A stretch of DNA of 64,000 nt from Streptomyces subrutilus. Its GTDB lineage: Bacteria; Actinomycetota; Actinomycetes; Streptomycetales; Streptomycetaceae. Positions 43,226-51,588 of this stretch are shown one piece after another. The position numbers and the translations under genes are program-made. Where the stretch lies: contig NZ_CP023701.1 in NCBI RefSeq assembly GCF_008704535.1, forward strand, positions 1,612,001 through 1,676,000, in the 5' to 3' direction. The notes beneath the pieces are model-generated. The model saw only the letters and a list, made by a program, of their open reading frames with translations. It was not told where the DNA came from and did not search any database. Within the stretch, counting starts at the first letter, position 1, and every line of letters begins with the position of its first letter.

Positions 43226-43840
43226 CTAGTCGAACGTGCCGAACGAGGCCCGGCCCGCCGGGCGGTAGGTGTGGACGGACACGCCGCTGGACGTGGTGCG
43301 GGAGGCGGTCACCTCGTAGGCCGTCGGCAGGCCCCCGGTCGGGAAGAGCCTGCGCCCGGCGCCCAGGAACACCGGGTGGACCAGCAGGTTCAGCTCGTCC
43401 ACCAGGTCTCGGACCAGCAGCCACTGCGCGAGCGTGCCGCTGCCCCACACCTGCACCTCCCCCTCGGTCGCGTCCTTGATCCGGACGATCTCTCCCGGGA
43501 GGTGCTCCCCGTCGATCACGGTGGTCCCGGACCAGGCCGGATCCTCCAGGGTGGTCGAGGCGACGTACTTGGGCAGGGTGTTGAGCGCGGTCGCGACCGG
43601 GTCGGCGGGGTCGGTGCGCTGCGGCCAGTACCCCGCGAAGATCTCGTACGTGCGGCGCCCGAGCAGGAAGGCACCGGCCCGGGTGAAGACGTCCAGGATG
43701 GCCTCCTGCATGCCGTCGTCGCCGAACGGCACCTGCCAGCCGCCGTAGTCGAACCCGCCGCTGGGGTCCTCCTCCCGGCCGCCGGGCGCCTGCATCACGC
43801 CGTCGAGGGTCAGGAAGGTGGTCAGGCTCAGCTTGCCCAT
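43226..43840 (-). CDS. Dihydrofolate reductase-like (RibD C-terminal) protein
   Basis: This 204-residue protein belongs to the RibD C-terminal / DHFR-like superfamily. It opens MGKLSLTTFLTLDGVMQAPGG, and has AGAFLLGRRTYEIFAGYWP, KYVASTTLEDPAWSGTTVI, VWGSGTLAQWLLVRDLVDEL and HPVFLGAGRRLFP. These proteins bind NADPH, but most small stand-alone members have no demonstrated substrate; they are not the housekeeping dihydrofolate reductase. It is monocistronic. Confidence 0.88.
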   Translation of the reverse strand: MGKLSLTTFLTLDGVMQAPGGREEDPSGGFDYGGWQVPFGDDGMQEAILDVFTRAGAFLLGRRTYEIFAGYWPQRTDPADPVATALNTLPKYVASTTLEDPAWSGTTVIDGEHLPGEIVRIKDATEGEVQVWGSGTLAQWLLVRDLVDELNLLVHPVFLGAGRRLFPTGGLPTAYEVTASRTTSSGVSVHTYRPAGRASFGTFD

Positions 43841-44023
43841 GGCTCTGCGCTCCTTGCTCGGTCGTACCCGGTGGTCCCGGTCCGCGTGCTGGTTCAGACT
43901 CCCCGGCCGCCCCGGACTCATCGGTGCGGCGCGCGAGGGATCCGCGGAAGGCGAGGTCCGATTCCCACCGGCGGCCGGAGCCGGCCGCCGGCCCCGCCCC
44001 GTGCCCGGTGCCCCGTGCGCACG

Positions 44024-44060
44024 CCGGAGGGGCGCGCCGCCGAGCGGTGCGCCCCTCCGG
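44024..44060. terminator. Hairpin terminator downstream of allantoicase
   Basis: A 17-bp stem (44024-44040 with 44044-44060) contains one G-T wobble and closes over a three-base CGA loop. It lies about 75 bp past the allantoicase stop and fits termination of the leftward allantoinase-allantoicase unit. Confidence 0.65.
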
Positions 44061-44133
44061 GTCGTGTGCGCCCCGGGGGTGTCGGCCCCCGGTGCGGTTC
44101 GTGTCCCCGGGCCGCCGGCCCGGGCCGCGGGTG

Positions 44134-45246
44134 TCAGCCGCCGAGCTCCTGGTGACGGGCGGCGTGCGCGGCCGCGCCGCCCTCCGTCAGCGCGCCGTAC
44201 AGGCGCAGGCGGGAGAAGCCGCCGTCCGGGAAGATGTCGATGCGGACGTGGGTGCCCACCGCGGGGGCGTCCAGCACGAAACGGTGGTTGGTGTCGGGCT
44301 GCAGGCGGGTGCGCGGCAGGAACTCGGTCCACTCGCCGCCCTCGCCCGTCTTCACGGACAGCGAGGCCCAGCCGGCCGAGTTGCCCTTGAGGTAGGCGGT
44401 GTCGATCTCGACGGCGCGGATCTCGGACTCGGCGACGAGCTGGTAGCGGATCCAGTCGTTGCCGTTGTCGCGGCGGCGGGCGGTCTCCCAGCCGTCGTCC
44501 ATCTTGCGGGAGCGGCCCGGGTTGATGGTGTTGGTCGGCGGGGAGTAGAAGCGGTTGGACGCGTCCTCCACCGAGCCGCCGTTCTCCAGCGCGACCACGT
44601 CGAAGGTGCCGAGCGCGGCCAGCCACTTCGGGTCGGTGCGGACCTCGCCGTAGACGCGCAGGCGGGCGATGCCGCCGTCGGGGTGCTGGTTGACGCGCAG
44701 GTGCGTGAAGCGCTGCTCGACGCTCACCTCGAAGCCGTTGGCCGCGTGGCCGCCGACCGGGGTGCGCTCGACGAGGGTCGTCCACTTGACGTCGTCGGCG
44801 AGGAGCTCCTCGGGGGTCGGGGAGCCCTCGACCGAGGCGCCCTGCACCGATACGGCCTGCGGCATGTTGCCGCGGAAGTGGGCGGTGTCGACGACGATGC
44901 CGCGGATGACGCCGGGGGCGCCCAGGCGCACCAGCGCCCAGTCGTGGTCCTCGGCGGTCGGCCAGGGCTGCGTGGCCGAGACGCCGCGGCGCCGGCGGGT
45001 CTCCCAGCCGTCCATGACCTTGCCCTTGTGGCCGAAGTCCTCGGGGTCGAAGTGGGCGGCCTCGGAGATCAGCAGGTTCTCGCGCTGGGCGAAGAACTCG
45101 TCGTTGGCGTCGATGACACCGGCGCCCAGCTCACGGGCGGCGAGGTTCGCGTACTGGGTGAAGGGGAAGTCCGCGGTGCGGTAGTCCGCGTACGGGTCGC
45201 CGCCTCCGTACGGGTTCGCGTTGCCGGTGAACGAGGGAATCGACAC
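44134..45246 (-). CDS. alc: Allantoicase
   Basis: This 370-residue protein hydrolyses allantoate to ureidoglycolate and urea. It has the characteristic duplicated jelly-roll, with the repeat KVMDGWETRRRR and KMDDGWETARRRDNGNDW, and paired FRGNMPQAVSVQG / LKGNSAGWASLSVK and HPDGGIARLRVYGE / FPDGGFSRLRLYG elements. The GTG start encodes VSIPSFTGNANPYGG and follows the allantoinase stop by two bases, so both are expressed together. It supplies glyoxylate through ureidoglycolate; a ureidoglycolate lyase gene is not in the window. Confidence 0.95.
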   Translation of the reverse strand: MSIPSFTGNANPYGGGDPYADYRTADFPFTQYANLAARELGAGVIDANDEFFAQRENLLISEAAHFDPEDFGHKGKVMDGWETRRRRGVSATQPWPTAEDHDWALVRLGAPGVIRGIVVDTAHFRGNMPQAVSVQGASVEGSPTPEELLADDVKWTTLVERTPVGGHAANGFEVSVEQRFTHLRVNQHPDGGIARLRVYGEVRTDPKWLAALGTFDVVALENGGSVEDASNRFYSPPTNTINPGRSRKMDDGWETARRRDNGNDWIRYQLVAESEIRAVEIDTAYLKGNSAGWASLSVKTGEGGEWTEFLPRTRLQPDTNHRFVLDAPAVGTHVRIDIFPDGGFSRLRLYGALTEGGAAAHAARHQELGG

Positions 45247-45248
45247 TG

Positions 45249-46592
45249 TCAGTTCTGCCTTTCGAGGAGGAGGCCCGTGGGCTCGGTCGGGGTGCCGTGG
45301 TCGGCGATCTGGGTGCCGCGCAGCCAGGTGGACTTCACGACGCCGTGCAGGGTCTTGCCCGCGTACGCCGTGATCCGGTTGCGGTGCTGCAGTTCCGCGG
45401 GGTCCACGGTGAAGGTCTCTTCGGGTGCCAGGACGGCGAAGTCGGCGTCGCGGCCGGCTTCGATCGCGCCCTTGCGCGCCAGCCCGGCGAGGGCGGCCGG
45501 GGCGGCGGACATCCAGCGGACGACGTCCTCCAGGGAGTGTCCGCGGCGGCGGGCCTCGGTCCAGATCGCCGGCAGGCCCAGTTGGAGGGAGGAGATGCCG
45601 CCCCACGCGGTCGCGAAGTCGCCGGTCTTCAGGTCGGCCGTGGAGGGCGAGTGGTCGGAGACGATGCAGTCGATGGTGCCGTCGGCGAGCGCGTCCCACA
45701 GGAGGTCCTGGTTGGCGGCCTCGCGGATGGGCGGGCAGCACTTGAACTCCGTGGCGCCGTCCGGGACTTCCTCGGCGGTGAGGGTGAGGAAGTGCGGGCA
45801 GGACTCGACGGTGATCCGGACGCCCTCGGCCTTGGCGGCGGCGATCAGCGGCAGCGCGTCGCTGGACGACAGGTGCAGGACGTGCACGCGGGCGTCGAGC
45901 CGCCTGGCCTGGCCGATCAGGTTCTGGATGGCGGTGTTCTCGGCGTCCTTGGGGCGGGAGGCGAGGAAGTCCGCGTACTTGGGGCCCGGGTGCTGCGGGG
46001 CCGACTCCAGGTGGTGCGGGTCCTCGGCGTGCACGATCAGCAGGCCGCCGAAGCCGGTGATCTCGGCGAGGGAGGTGGCCAGCTGCTCCTGGTCGAGTTC
46101 GGGGAACTCCTCCACGCCCGAGGGCGACAGGAAGCACTTGAAGCCGAAGACGCCCGCGTCGTGCAGGGGGCGCAGGTCCTTGACGTTGGAGGGCAGGGCG
46201 CCGCCCCAGAAGCCGACGTCCACGTGCGCCTTGGTCCGGGCGACCTCCTGCTTGACGCGGAGGTGGTCCACCGTGGTGGTGGGCGGCAGGGAGTTCAGCG
46301 GCATGTCGAGGATCGTGGTGATGCCGCCGGCCGCGGCGGCGCGGGTGGCCGTCCAGAAGCCCTCCCACTCGGTGCGGCCCGGGTCGTTCACGTGGACGTG
46401 GGTGTCGACCAGGCCGGGGAGCAGGACGTCGTCGCCGAAGTCCTCCAGCCGGGCTCCGGCCGGTACCTCGGCCTCGTACGCCAGCACGGCCGTGATCTTC
46501 CCGCCGGCGACGGCCACCGAGGCGGCGCGCGTCCCCTCGGGGGTGATGACGCGCGTCGAGCGCACTACCAGTTCCACAGCCGCGTCGGCCAC
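45249..46592 (-). CDS. allB: Allantoinase
   Basis: This 447-residue cyclic amidohydrolase converts allantoin to allantoate. The dinuclear metal site is visible: DTHVHVND (H65, H67), the carbamylated lysine in [11 protein letters not shown] (K152), [23 protein letters not shown] and [29 protein letters not shown] is typical of allantoinase rather than dihydropyrimidinase. I chose the GTG at 46592 ([15 protein letters not shown]) because GGGGAGG lies just upstream. It is the first gene of a two-gene unit, divergent from the AllR-like regulator across 327 bp that contains both recurrent palindromes. Confidence 0.95.
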   Translation of the reverse strand: MADAAVELVVRSTRVITPEGTRAASVAVAGGKITAVLAYEAEVPAGARLEDFGDDVLLPGLVDTHVHVNDPGRTEWEGFWTATRAAAAGGITTILDMPLNSLPPTTTVDHLRVKQEVARTKAHVDVGFWGGALPSNVKDLRPLHDAGVFGFKCFLSPSGVEEFPELDQEQLATSLAEITGFGGLLIVHAEDPHHLESAPQHPGPKYADFLASRPKDAENTAIQNLIGQARRLDARVHVLHLSSSDALPLIAAAKAEGVRITVESCPHFLTLTAEEVPDGATEFKCCPPIREAANQDLLWDALADGTIDCIVSDHSPSTADLKTGDFATAWGGISSLQLGLPAIWTEARRRGHSLEDVVRWMSAAPAALAGLARKGAIEAGRDADFAVLAPEETFTVDPAELQHRNRITAYAGKTLHGVVKSTWLRGTQIADHGTPTEPTGLLLERQN

Positions 46593-46919
46593 CGGAACCT
46601 CCCCATCTACTTCCACAGAGCGAAATTCAACGTTCTGTTGACGGAGTCTTCCCGGCGATCCCGAGCCAGTCAAGAGCACCCGGAGGGCCGATCCGCCCAC
46701 CGACACCGCAATTGGATGTTTCCACAGGATGGAATTAAGATTTCGGCATACAGAATGTAGCTACCGCCACCGAAGGGACCGGAGGTACCTTCCGAAGGAC
46801 GTCCGCCACCCGGACAAACCGTCTCTGACCGGCGGGGACGGGATCGCCCCTGCTCTAGGGCCGACGCCGACCGACCGGTAGGCTGCTTGCTTGCCTGCCA
46901 GTACCGAAAGGACCGCGCC
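46593..46919. promoter_or_regulatory. Divergent allB/allR control region
   Basis: This 327-bp gap holds TTCAACGTTCTGTTGAC at 46626-46642 (34 bp before the allB start), an imperfect TTCCA-N5-CGAAA at 46611-46625, and TTCCACAGGATGGAA at 46720-46734. The first matches the 17-mer class also present upstream of aceB and uraD, the last the 15-mer class also present upstream of aceB, hyi and the permease gene. AT content is locally raised around 46711-46757. No gene is apparent. Confidence 0.7.
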
Positions 46920-47726
46920 GTGCCGACGTCCAGCGCCAGCACCACCGACGCTTCCGCCAAGCCCACCGCCGCCAGCGGTGGCGTCCAGTCCCTTGAGCGC
47001 GCCTTCGATCTGCTCGAACGCATGGCCGACGCCGGGGGTGAGGTCGGCCTCAGCGAGCTCTCCGCGGCCAGCGGTCTGCCCCTGCCCACCATCCACCGGC
47101 TGATGCGCACCCTCGTGGCGTGCGGCTACGTCCGCCAGCAGACCAACCGGCGCTACTCCCTCGGCCCCCGGCTGATCCGCCTCGGCGAGTCCGCCTCGCG
47201 GCTGCTGGGCACCTGGGCCCGGCCCTACCTCGCCCGCCTGGTCGAGGAGACCGGCGAGACGGCGAACATGGCTCTCCTCGACGGCGACGAGATCGTCTAC
47301 GTCGCCCAGGTGCCGTCCAAGCACTCCATGCGGATGTTCACCGAGGTCGGGCGCCGGGTCCTGCCGCACTCCACCGGCGTGGGCAAGGCCCTGCTGGCCT
47401 ACACCCCCGCCGACGAGGTCAGGGCCCTCCTGGCGCGCACCGGGATGCCGGCCGCGACCGAGAGGACCATCACCACGCCCGAGGGCTTCCTGGAGGCGCT
47501 GGAGCAGGTCCGCGCGGTGGGCTACGCGGTGGACGACAACGAACAGGAAATAGGAGTCCGCTGCCTCGCCGTCTCGGTGCCGAACTCGCCGACGGCCGCC
47601 GCGATCTCCATCTCCGGCCCGGCCGGCCGGGTGACCGAGGCGCTCACCGACTCGATCGTGCCGATCCTGCAGGGCGTGGCGGCCGAGCTCTCGGTGGCCC
47701 TCTCCAGCCAGAACCCGACGGCCTGA
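46920..47726 (+). CDS. allR: IclR-family regulator (AllR-like)
   Basis: This 268-residue regulator has an N-terminal IclR winged helix (GGVQSLERAFDLLERMADAGGEVGLSELSAASGLPLPTIHRLMRTLVACGYV) and the C-terminal GAF-like effector domain (NMALLDGDEIVYVAQVPS, HSTGVGKALLAY, GYAVDDNEQEIGVRCLAVSV, AISISGPAGRV). In S. coelicolor the IclR protein AllR next to allantoinase and allantoicase controls allantoin catabolism and glyoxylate assimilation genes; identical local order here supports the same role. The GTG at 46920 has GAAAGGA upstream. Confidence 0.9.
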   Translation: MPTSSASTTDASAKPTAASGGVQSLERAFDLLERMADAGGEVGLSELSAASGLPLPTIHRLMRTLVACGYVRQQTNRRYSLGPRLIRLGESASRLLGTWARPYLARLVEETGETANMALLDGDEIVYVAQVPSKHSMRMFTEVGRRVLPHSTGVGKALLAYTPADEVRALLARTGMPAATERTITTPEGFLEALEQVRAVGYAVDDNEQEIGVRCLAVSVPNSPTAAAISISGPAGRVTEALTDSIVPILQGVAAELSVALSSQNPTA

Positions 47727-47740
47727 GCGCGGCGACGGAC

Positions 47741-47794
47741 GGGTACGTGTGCGGCCCCGGCCCCCACTCGGGGGCCGGGGCCGCACACGTACCC
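47741..47794. terminator. Very strong bidirectional terminator
   Basis: Arms 47741-47765 and 47770-47794 are perfectly complementary over 25 bp around a four-base ACTC loop. It separates the convergent allR and ABC ATPase genes, ending five bases before the stop of the latter. Confidence 0.9.
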
Positions 47795-47798
47795 GGGA

Positions 47799-48491
47799 TC
47801 AGACGGCCGGGACCGGGTCCGGCCGGTGCGTCAGCCGGCCGTCGGCCATCGTCGCCGTACGGTCCATCCGGTCCAGGTGCGCGTGGTCGTGGGTCACCAG
47901 CACCGTGGCGGTGGACCGCTCGCGGGTCAGGGTGACCAGCAGGTCGAGCACGGCAGCGCCGCGCTCGTGGTCGAGGGCGCTGGTGGGTTCGTCGACCAGC
48001 AGCACCGCGGGCTCGTTCATCAGGGCGCGGGCGATGTTGATCCGCTGGCGCTGGCCGCCGGAGAGCTGGTGGGGCCGCTTGTCGGCCTTGTCGGCCAGGC
48101 CCACCGCGTCCAGCAGCTCCAGCGCGCGCCGGCGCATCGCCCCGGAGGGCCGGCCGGAGAGGTGTGCCATGACCTGGAGCTGCTCGGCCGCGGTGAGCGA
48201 GGCCAGCAGGTTCGGCTGCTGGAAGACGATGCCGATCTCCTCCCGGCGCAGGGCGGACTTCCCGGCGGCGCTCAGCTCGGCGGTGTCCCGGCCGCCCACC
48301 ACCACCGTCCCGGAGTCCGGGGTGACCAGCGTGGCGGCGACGGCCAGCAGGCTGGACTTGCCCGAGCCCGAGGGGCCGATGACCGCCGTCAGGGTGCCCG
48401 CGGGCACCTCCAGGGTGACCCGGTCCAGGGCGGTGAGCCGGCCGTCGCCGTCGGGGTAGGTGAGCGTGACGTCGTTCACGAACAGGGTCAT
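47799..48491 (-). CDS. ABC transporter ATPase (MacB/LolD-like)
   Basis: This 230-residue ABC ATPase has Walker [11 protein letters not shown]-loop VFQQPNLLASLT, signature LSGGQRQRINIARAL, Walker [15 protein letters not shown] and switch VLVTHDHAHLDR. It is of the LolD/MacB/FtsE type that powers FtsX-fold permeases by mechanotransmission rather than import. The ATG overlaps the stop of the FtsX-like permease by four bases. A NarL-type two-component system is divergent from the pair and may control it. Confidence 0.92.
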   Translation of the reverse strand: MTLFVNDVTLTYPDGDGRLTALDRVTLEVPAGTLTAVIGPSGSGKSSLLAVAATLVTPDSGTVVVGGRDTAELSAAGKSALRREEIGIVFQQPNLLASLTAAEQLQVMAHLSGRPSGAMRRRALELLDAVGLADKADKRPHQLSGGQRQRINIARALMNEPAVLLVDEPTSALDHERGAAVLDLLVTLTRERSTATVLVTHDHAHLDRMDRTATMADGRLTHRPDPVPAV

Positions 48492-49573
48492 CGGGCGCTC
48501 CCGAGGGCGGTCAGCGGGTCGACGGCGGTGATCCGCCGGATGGACAGGGCGGCGCCCAGCGCACCGAGCAGGATCATGATCGCGGCGGGCAGCAGCACGG
48601 TGGCCGCGTCGAGCACGAAGGGCACGTCCCCGCCGCTGATCAGCGCGCCGAACCCGGCGGCCAGCGCGGTGCCGAGCCCGGTGCCGACGGCGAGCATGAC
48701 CACGGCCTGGCCGAGGGCGTCCTTGAGGAGGTAGGGGGTCGAGGCACCCAGTGCCTTCAGCACGGCGACGTCGCCGCTGCGCTGGATGGTCCACACGGTG
48801 AAGAAGGCCCCTATCACCAGGGCCGAGATGGCGAAGAGGAAGCCGCGCATCAGCTGGAGCGAGCCGTTCTCCGCCTGGTACGAGCCTATGGCGCCCAGGG
48901 CCTCGTCGACGGTCTGCGCCCGGGTGCCGGCGGCCCGGTCGGCGGCGGCCAGGTCCGCTCCGGCGCCGGAGACGGCGATCACGGTGGCGAGGGTGTCGAG
49001 GGAGGTTCCGGGGTTGCCGATGCGCTGCCAGTCGTCGAGGTCCATCCAGACGACCGGGGTGTGGCTGTAGGAGGCGGTGCCGGAGACGGAGGCCACGGAC
49101 AGTTCGAGCGGACCGACCTTGAGCCGGGCCCCGGCGGCGAGTCCGCCGAGCTCACGGGCGGCCTTCTCGGTGAGGACCACCTGCCCCTGGGTGAGGCCGC
49201 TCCCGCGGGGGGCGAGCGTACCGGCCGGGTCGGCGCCGAAGACGGACACGGCGGCGGTGCGCTCGCCCGAGACGGCGTTGGTGGTGCGGATGCCGAGCGG
49301 CTGGGCCGAGGTGACCCCGGCCCGGGCGCGCCAGGTCAGCCAGGCCTTCTCGGGTACCTGCGAGTTGGTGAAGGACACCTTCTGATCACCCGGGGGCGCG
49401 GCGAAGACGAGGTGGGTGGCGGGCAGGCCGGTGATGCCCGAGACGTTTTCCCGGGCCAGACCGGAGGTGAGCCCGGACAACAGGCCGACCAGCAGTGTGA
49501 TCAGTAGGACGACCGAGCCCATGAGGGCGAACCGGCCCTTGGCGAACCGTAGATCTCTCCATGCGACGAACAT
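48488..49573 (-). CDS. FtsX/MacB-type ABC permease
   Basis: This 361-residue permease has one membrane segment near residue 20-40, a large extracytoplasmic domain of about 200 residues and three C-terminal membrane segments (LMRGFLFAISALVIGAFFTVW, AVVMLAVGTGLGTALAAGFG, TVLLPAAIMILLGALGAALS), the MacB/FtsX topology. RSGDVAVLKALGASTPYLLKDAL is the conserved coupling loop. Such systems act in antimicrobial peptide resistance, lipid handling or sensing. I chose the ATG at 49573 (MFVAWRDLRFAKGRF). Confidence 0.9.
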   Translation of the reverse strand: MFVAWRDLRFAKGRFALMGSVVLLITLLVGLLSGLTSGLARENVSGITGLPATHLVFAAPPGDQKVSFTNSQVPEKAWLTWRARAGVTSAQPLGIRTTNAVSGERTAAVSVFGADPAGTLAPRGSGLTQGQVVLTEKAARELGGLAAGARLKVGPLELSVASVSGTASYSHTPVVWMDLDDWQRIGNPGTSLDTLATVIAVSGAGADLAAADRAAGTRAQTVDEALGAIGSYQAENGSLQLMRGFLFAISALVIGAFFTVWTIQRSGDVAVLKALGASTPYLLKDALGQAVVMLAVGTGLGTALAAGFGALISGGDVPFVLDAATVLLPAAIMILLGALGAALSIRRITAVDPLTALGSAR

Positions 49574-49707
49574 GATCCCCACCCTGGTCTTCCGCGTGGA
49601 CACACGGCATCGCGCCACAGTAGGGATCCTCGTATCGAAGGGCGGTCCGTGACATCGAACTTTTGGTTGACCGGCGCCGCCCGCGGTCGACTTACGCTGG
49701 TCTGGCC

Positions 49708-50928
49708 ATGGAATCGCCCCCCTCCCGCCCCTCCCCGCCCGCCCGCGCCCTCACCCCGGTCTCCAAGGTGCTGCGGCTGTGCCTGCACGCGCTGCTCTTC
49801 GGGCTGCTCGCGCTGGCCGCCGGTCGCGCCCTGGCGGGCCCGGCACCCGGCACGGGCCGGGTGGTCGCCGCCTGCGCCCTGTTCGCCGCCGTGTACGCGT
49901 CCGGCGTGCGGATCCCGGCCGTGCACCGCTCGCCGCGCGCCGGCGCACTGTGGCTGGCCGGGCTCGGCGCGGCCTGGGTGGCGCTGCTGGCGGTCTCCCC
50001 CGACGGGCTGTGGATCGCCTTCCCGCTCTACTTCCTGGAGCTGCACCTGCTGCGGCTGCGCTGGGGCGTCACGGCCGTCGCGGTGACCGCCGTCGCGGCG
50101 ATCGGCGGCTTCCTCGCGCACAGCGCCGCCGCGACCCCGGGGGCCTTCCTCGGGCCGCTGCTCGGCGGGGCCGTGGCGGTGGCGACCGTACTGGGCTACC
50201 AGGCGCTGTACCGCGAGAGCGAGCGCCGCCGCCAGCTGATCGAGGAGCTCATCACGACCCGCGCCGAGCTGGCCGCGGCCGAACGGGGCGCCGGGATCCT
50301 GGCCGAGCGGGAGCGGCTGGCCCGCGAGATCCACGACACCCTGGCCCAGGGGCTGTCCTCGATCCAGCTGCTGCTGCGGGCGGCCGAACGGGTGCTGGAG
50401 CCGGGGGCGCCGGCGCGCGAGCACATCGCGCGGGCCCGGGAGGCCGCCCAGGACAACCTCGCCGAGGCCCGCCGCTTCGTCCGGGCGCTGACCCCGCCGG
50501 ACCTGGAGCACGGCTCGCTGGCCGCGGCGCTGGAGCGGCTGTGCTCCGGGGTGCCGGGGCCGCGGGTGCGGTTCTCGCTCAGCGGCGCGCCGCGGGTGCT
50601 GCCCACCCCGTACGAAGTGGCCCTGCTGCGGATCGCCCAGTCGGCGCTGGCCAACGTGGTGCGGCACGCCGGGGCCGGGCGCGCCGAGATCACCCTGACC
50701 TTCATGGAGGCCTCGGTCACCCTGGACGTGGTGGACGACGGGCGCGGCTTCGCCCCCGCGTCGGCGGCGCCGGGCGGCGGCGCGGCCCCGGGGGACGGGG
50801 GCTTCGGGCTGCCGGCGATGCGGTCGCGGGCCGAGACCCTGGGCGGCCTGTTCACCGTGGAGTCCGAGCCGGGCCAGGGCACCGCCGTGGCCGTCACCCT
50901 GCCCCTGCCCGCGGAGGTCCTGCGATGA
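49708..50928 (+). CDS. NarL-type sensor histidine kinase
   Basis: This 406-residue kinase has about five to six N-terminal membrane segments (residues 20-185), a short coiled-coil, the HisKA_3 phosphoacceptor in LAREIHDTLAQGLSSIQLLL and an HATPase domain with NVVRHAGAGRAEI, DVVDDGRGF and GDGGFGLPAMRSRAETLGG. The large membrane part and absence of an extracytoplasmic domain suggest intramembrane sensing. The ATG at 49708 is chosen; TTGACC at 49668-49673 is a candidate -35 element. It overlaps its response regulator gene by four bases and is divergent from an FtsX-type ABC pair. Confidence 0.92.
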   Translation: MESPPSRPSPPARALTPVSKVLRLCLHALLFGLLALAAGRALAGPAPGTGRVVAACALFAAVYASGVRIPAVHRSPRAGALWLAGLGAAWVALLAVSPDGLWIAFPLYFLELHLLRLRWGVTAVAVTAVAAIGGFLAHSAAATPGAFLGPLLGGAVAVATVLGYQALYRESERRRQLIEELITTRAELAAAERGAGILAERERLAREIHDTLAQGLSSIQLLLRAAERVLEPGAPAREHIARAREAAQDNLAEARRFVRALTPPDLEHGSLAAALERLCSGVPGPRVRFSLSGAPRVLPTPYEVALLRIAQSALANVVRHAGAGRAEITLTFMEASVTLDVVDDGRGFAPASAAPGGGAAPGDGGFGLPAMRSRAETLGGLFTVESEPGQGTAVAVTLPLPAEVLR

Positions 50929-51554
50929 CGATCCGGCTGCTGCTGGCCGACGACCACCCGGTGGTGCGGGCCGGGCTGCGCGCGGTGCTGGACACCGAAC
51001 CGGGCTTCACGGTGGTCGCGGAGGCGGCGACCGCCGAGCGGGCGGTGGAGCTGGCGGCCGCCGAGCCGGTGGACGTGGTGCTGATGGACCTCCAGTTCGG
51101 GGCCGGGATGCACGGCTCCGAGGCGACGGCGCTGATCACGGCCCGGCCGGGCGCCCCGCGGGTGCTGGTGCTGACCACGTACGACACCGATGCGGACATC
51201 CTGGCGGCGGTGGAGGCGGGTGCCTCCGGATACCTGCTCAAGGACGCCCCGCCGGAGGAGCTGGCGGCGGCGGTGCGCACGGCCGCCGCGGGCCAGTCGG
51301 CGCTCGCCCCGGCGGTGGCGCTGCGGCTGATGGACCGGATGAGGACGCCGGCCGAGGCCCTGACCAAGCGGGAGCTGGAGGTGCTGCAACTGGTCGCGGA
51401 CGGCCTGTCGAACCAGCAGATCTCCAAGAGGCTCTTCCTCAGCCAGGCCACGGTCAAGTCCCACCTGGTGCACATCTACGCGAAGCTCGGCGTCGACTCC
51501 CGCACCTCGGCGGTGGCCGCGGCGGGCAGCCGCCGACTGATCCGCACGCCGTAG
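50925..51554 (+). CDS. NarL/LuxR-family response regulator
   Basis: This 209-residue regulator has a receiver domain (LLADDHPVVRAGLRAVL, phosphoacceptor in VVLMDLQFGAGMHG, VLTTYDTDADI, GYLLKDAPPEEL) and a LuxR-type helix-turn-helix (LTKRELEVLQLVADGLSNQQISKRLFLSQATVKSHLVHIYAKLGV). Its ATG overlaps the kinase stop (ATGA). Because it faces an FtsX-type ABC system via the kinase gene, it probably controls that transporter, as in other Streptomyces systems of this design. Confidence 0.93.
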   Translation: MTIRLLLADDHPVVRAGLRAVLDTEPGFTVVAEAATAERAVELAAAEPVDVVLMDLQFGAGMHGSEATALITARPGAPRVLVLTTYDTDADILAAVEAGASGYLLKDAPPEELAAAVRTAAAGQSALAPAVALRLMDRMRTPAEALTKRELEVLQLVADGLSNQQISKRLFLSQATVKSHLVHIYAKLGVDSRTSAVAAAGSRRLIRTP

Positions 51555-51588
51555 CCCCTCCCCCGCGCCCGGTTCGGGGGCGGTCCCG

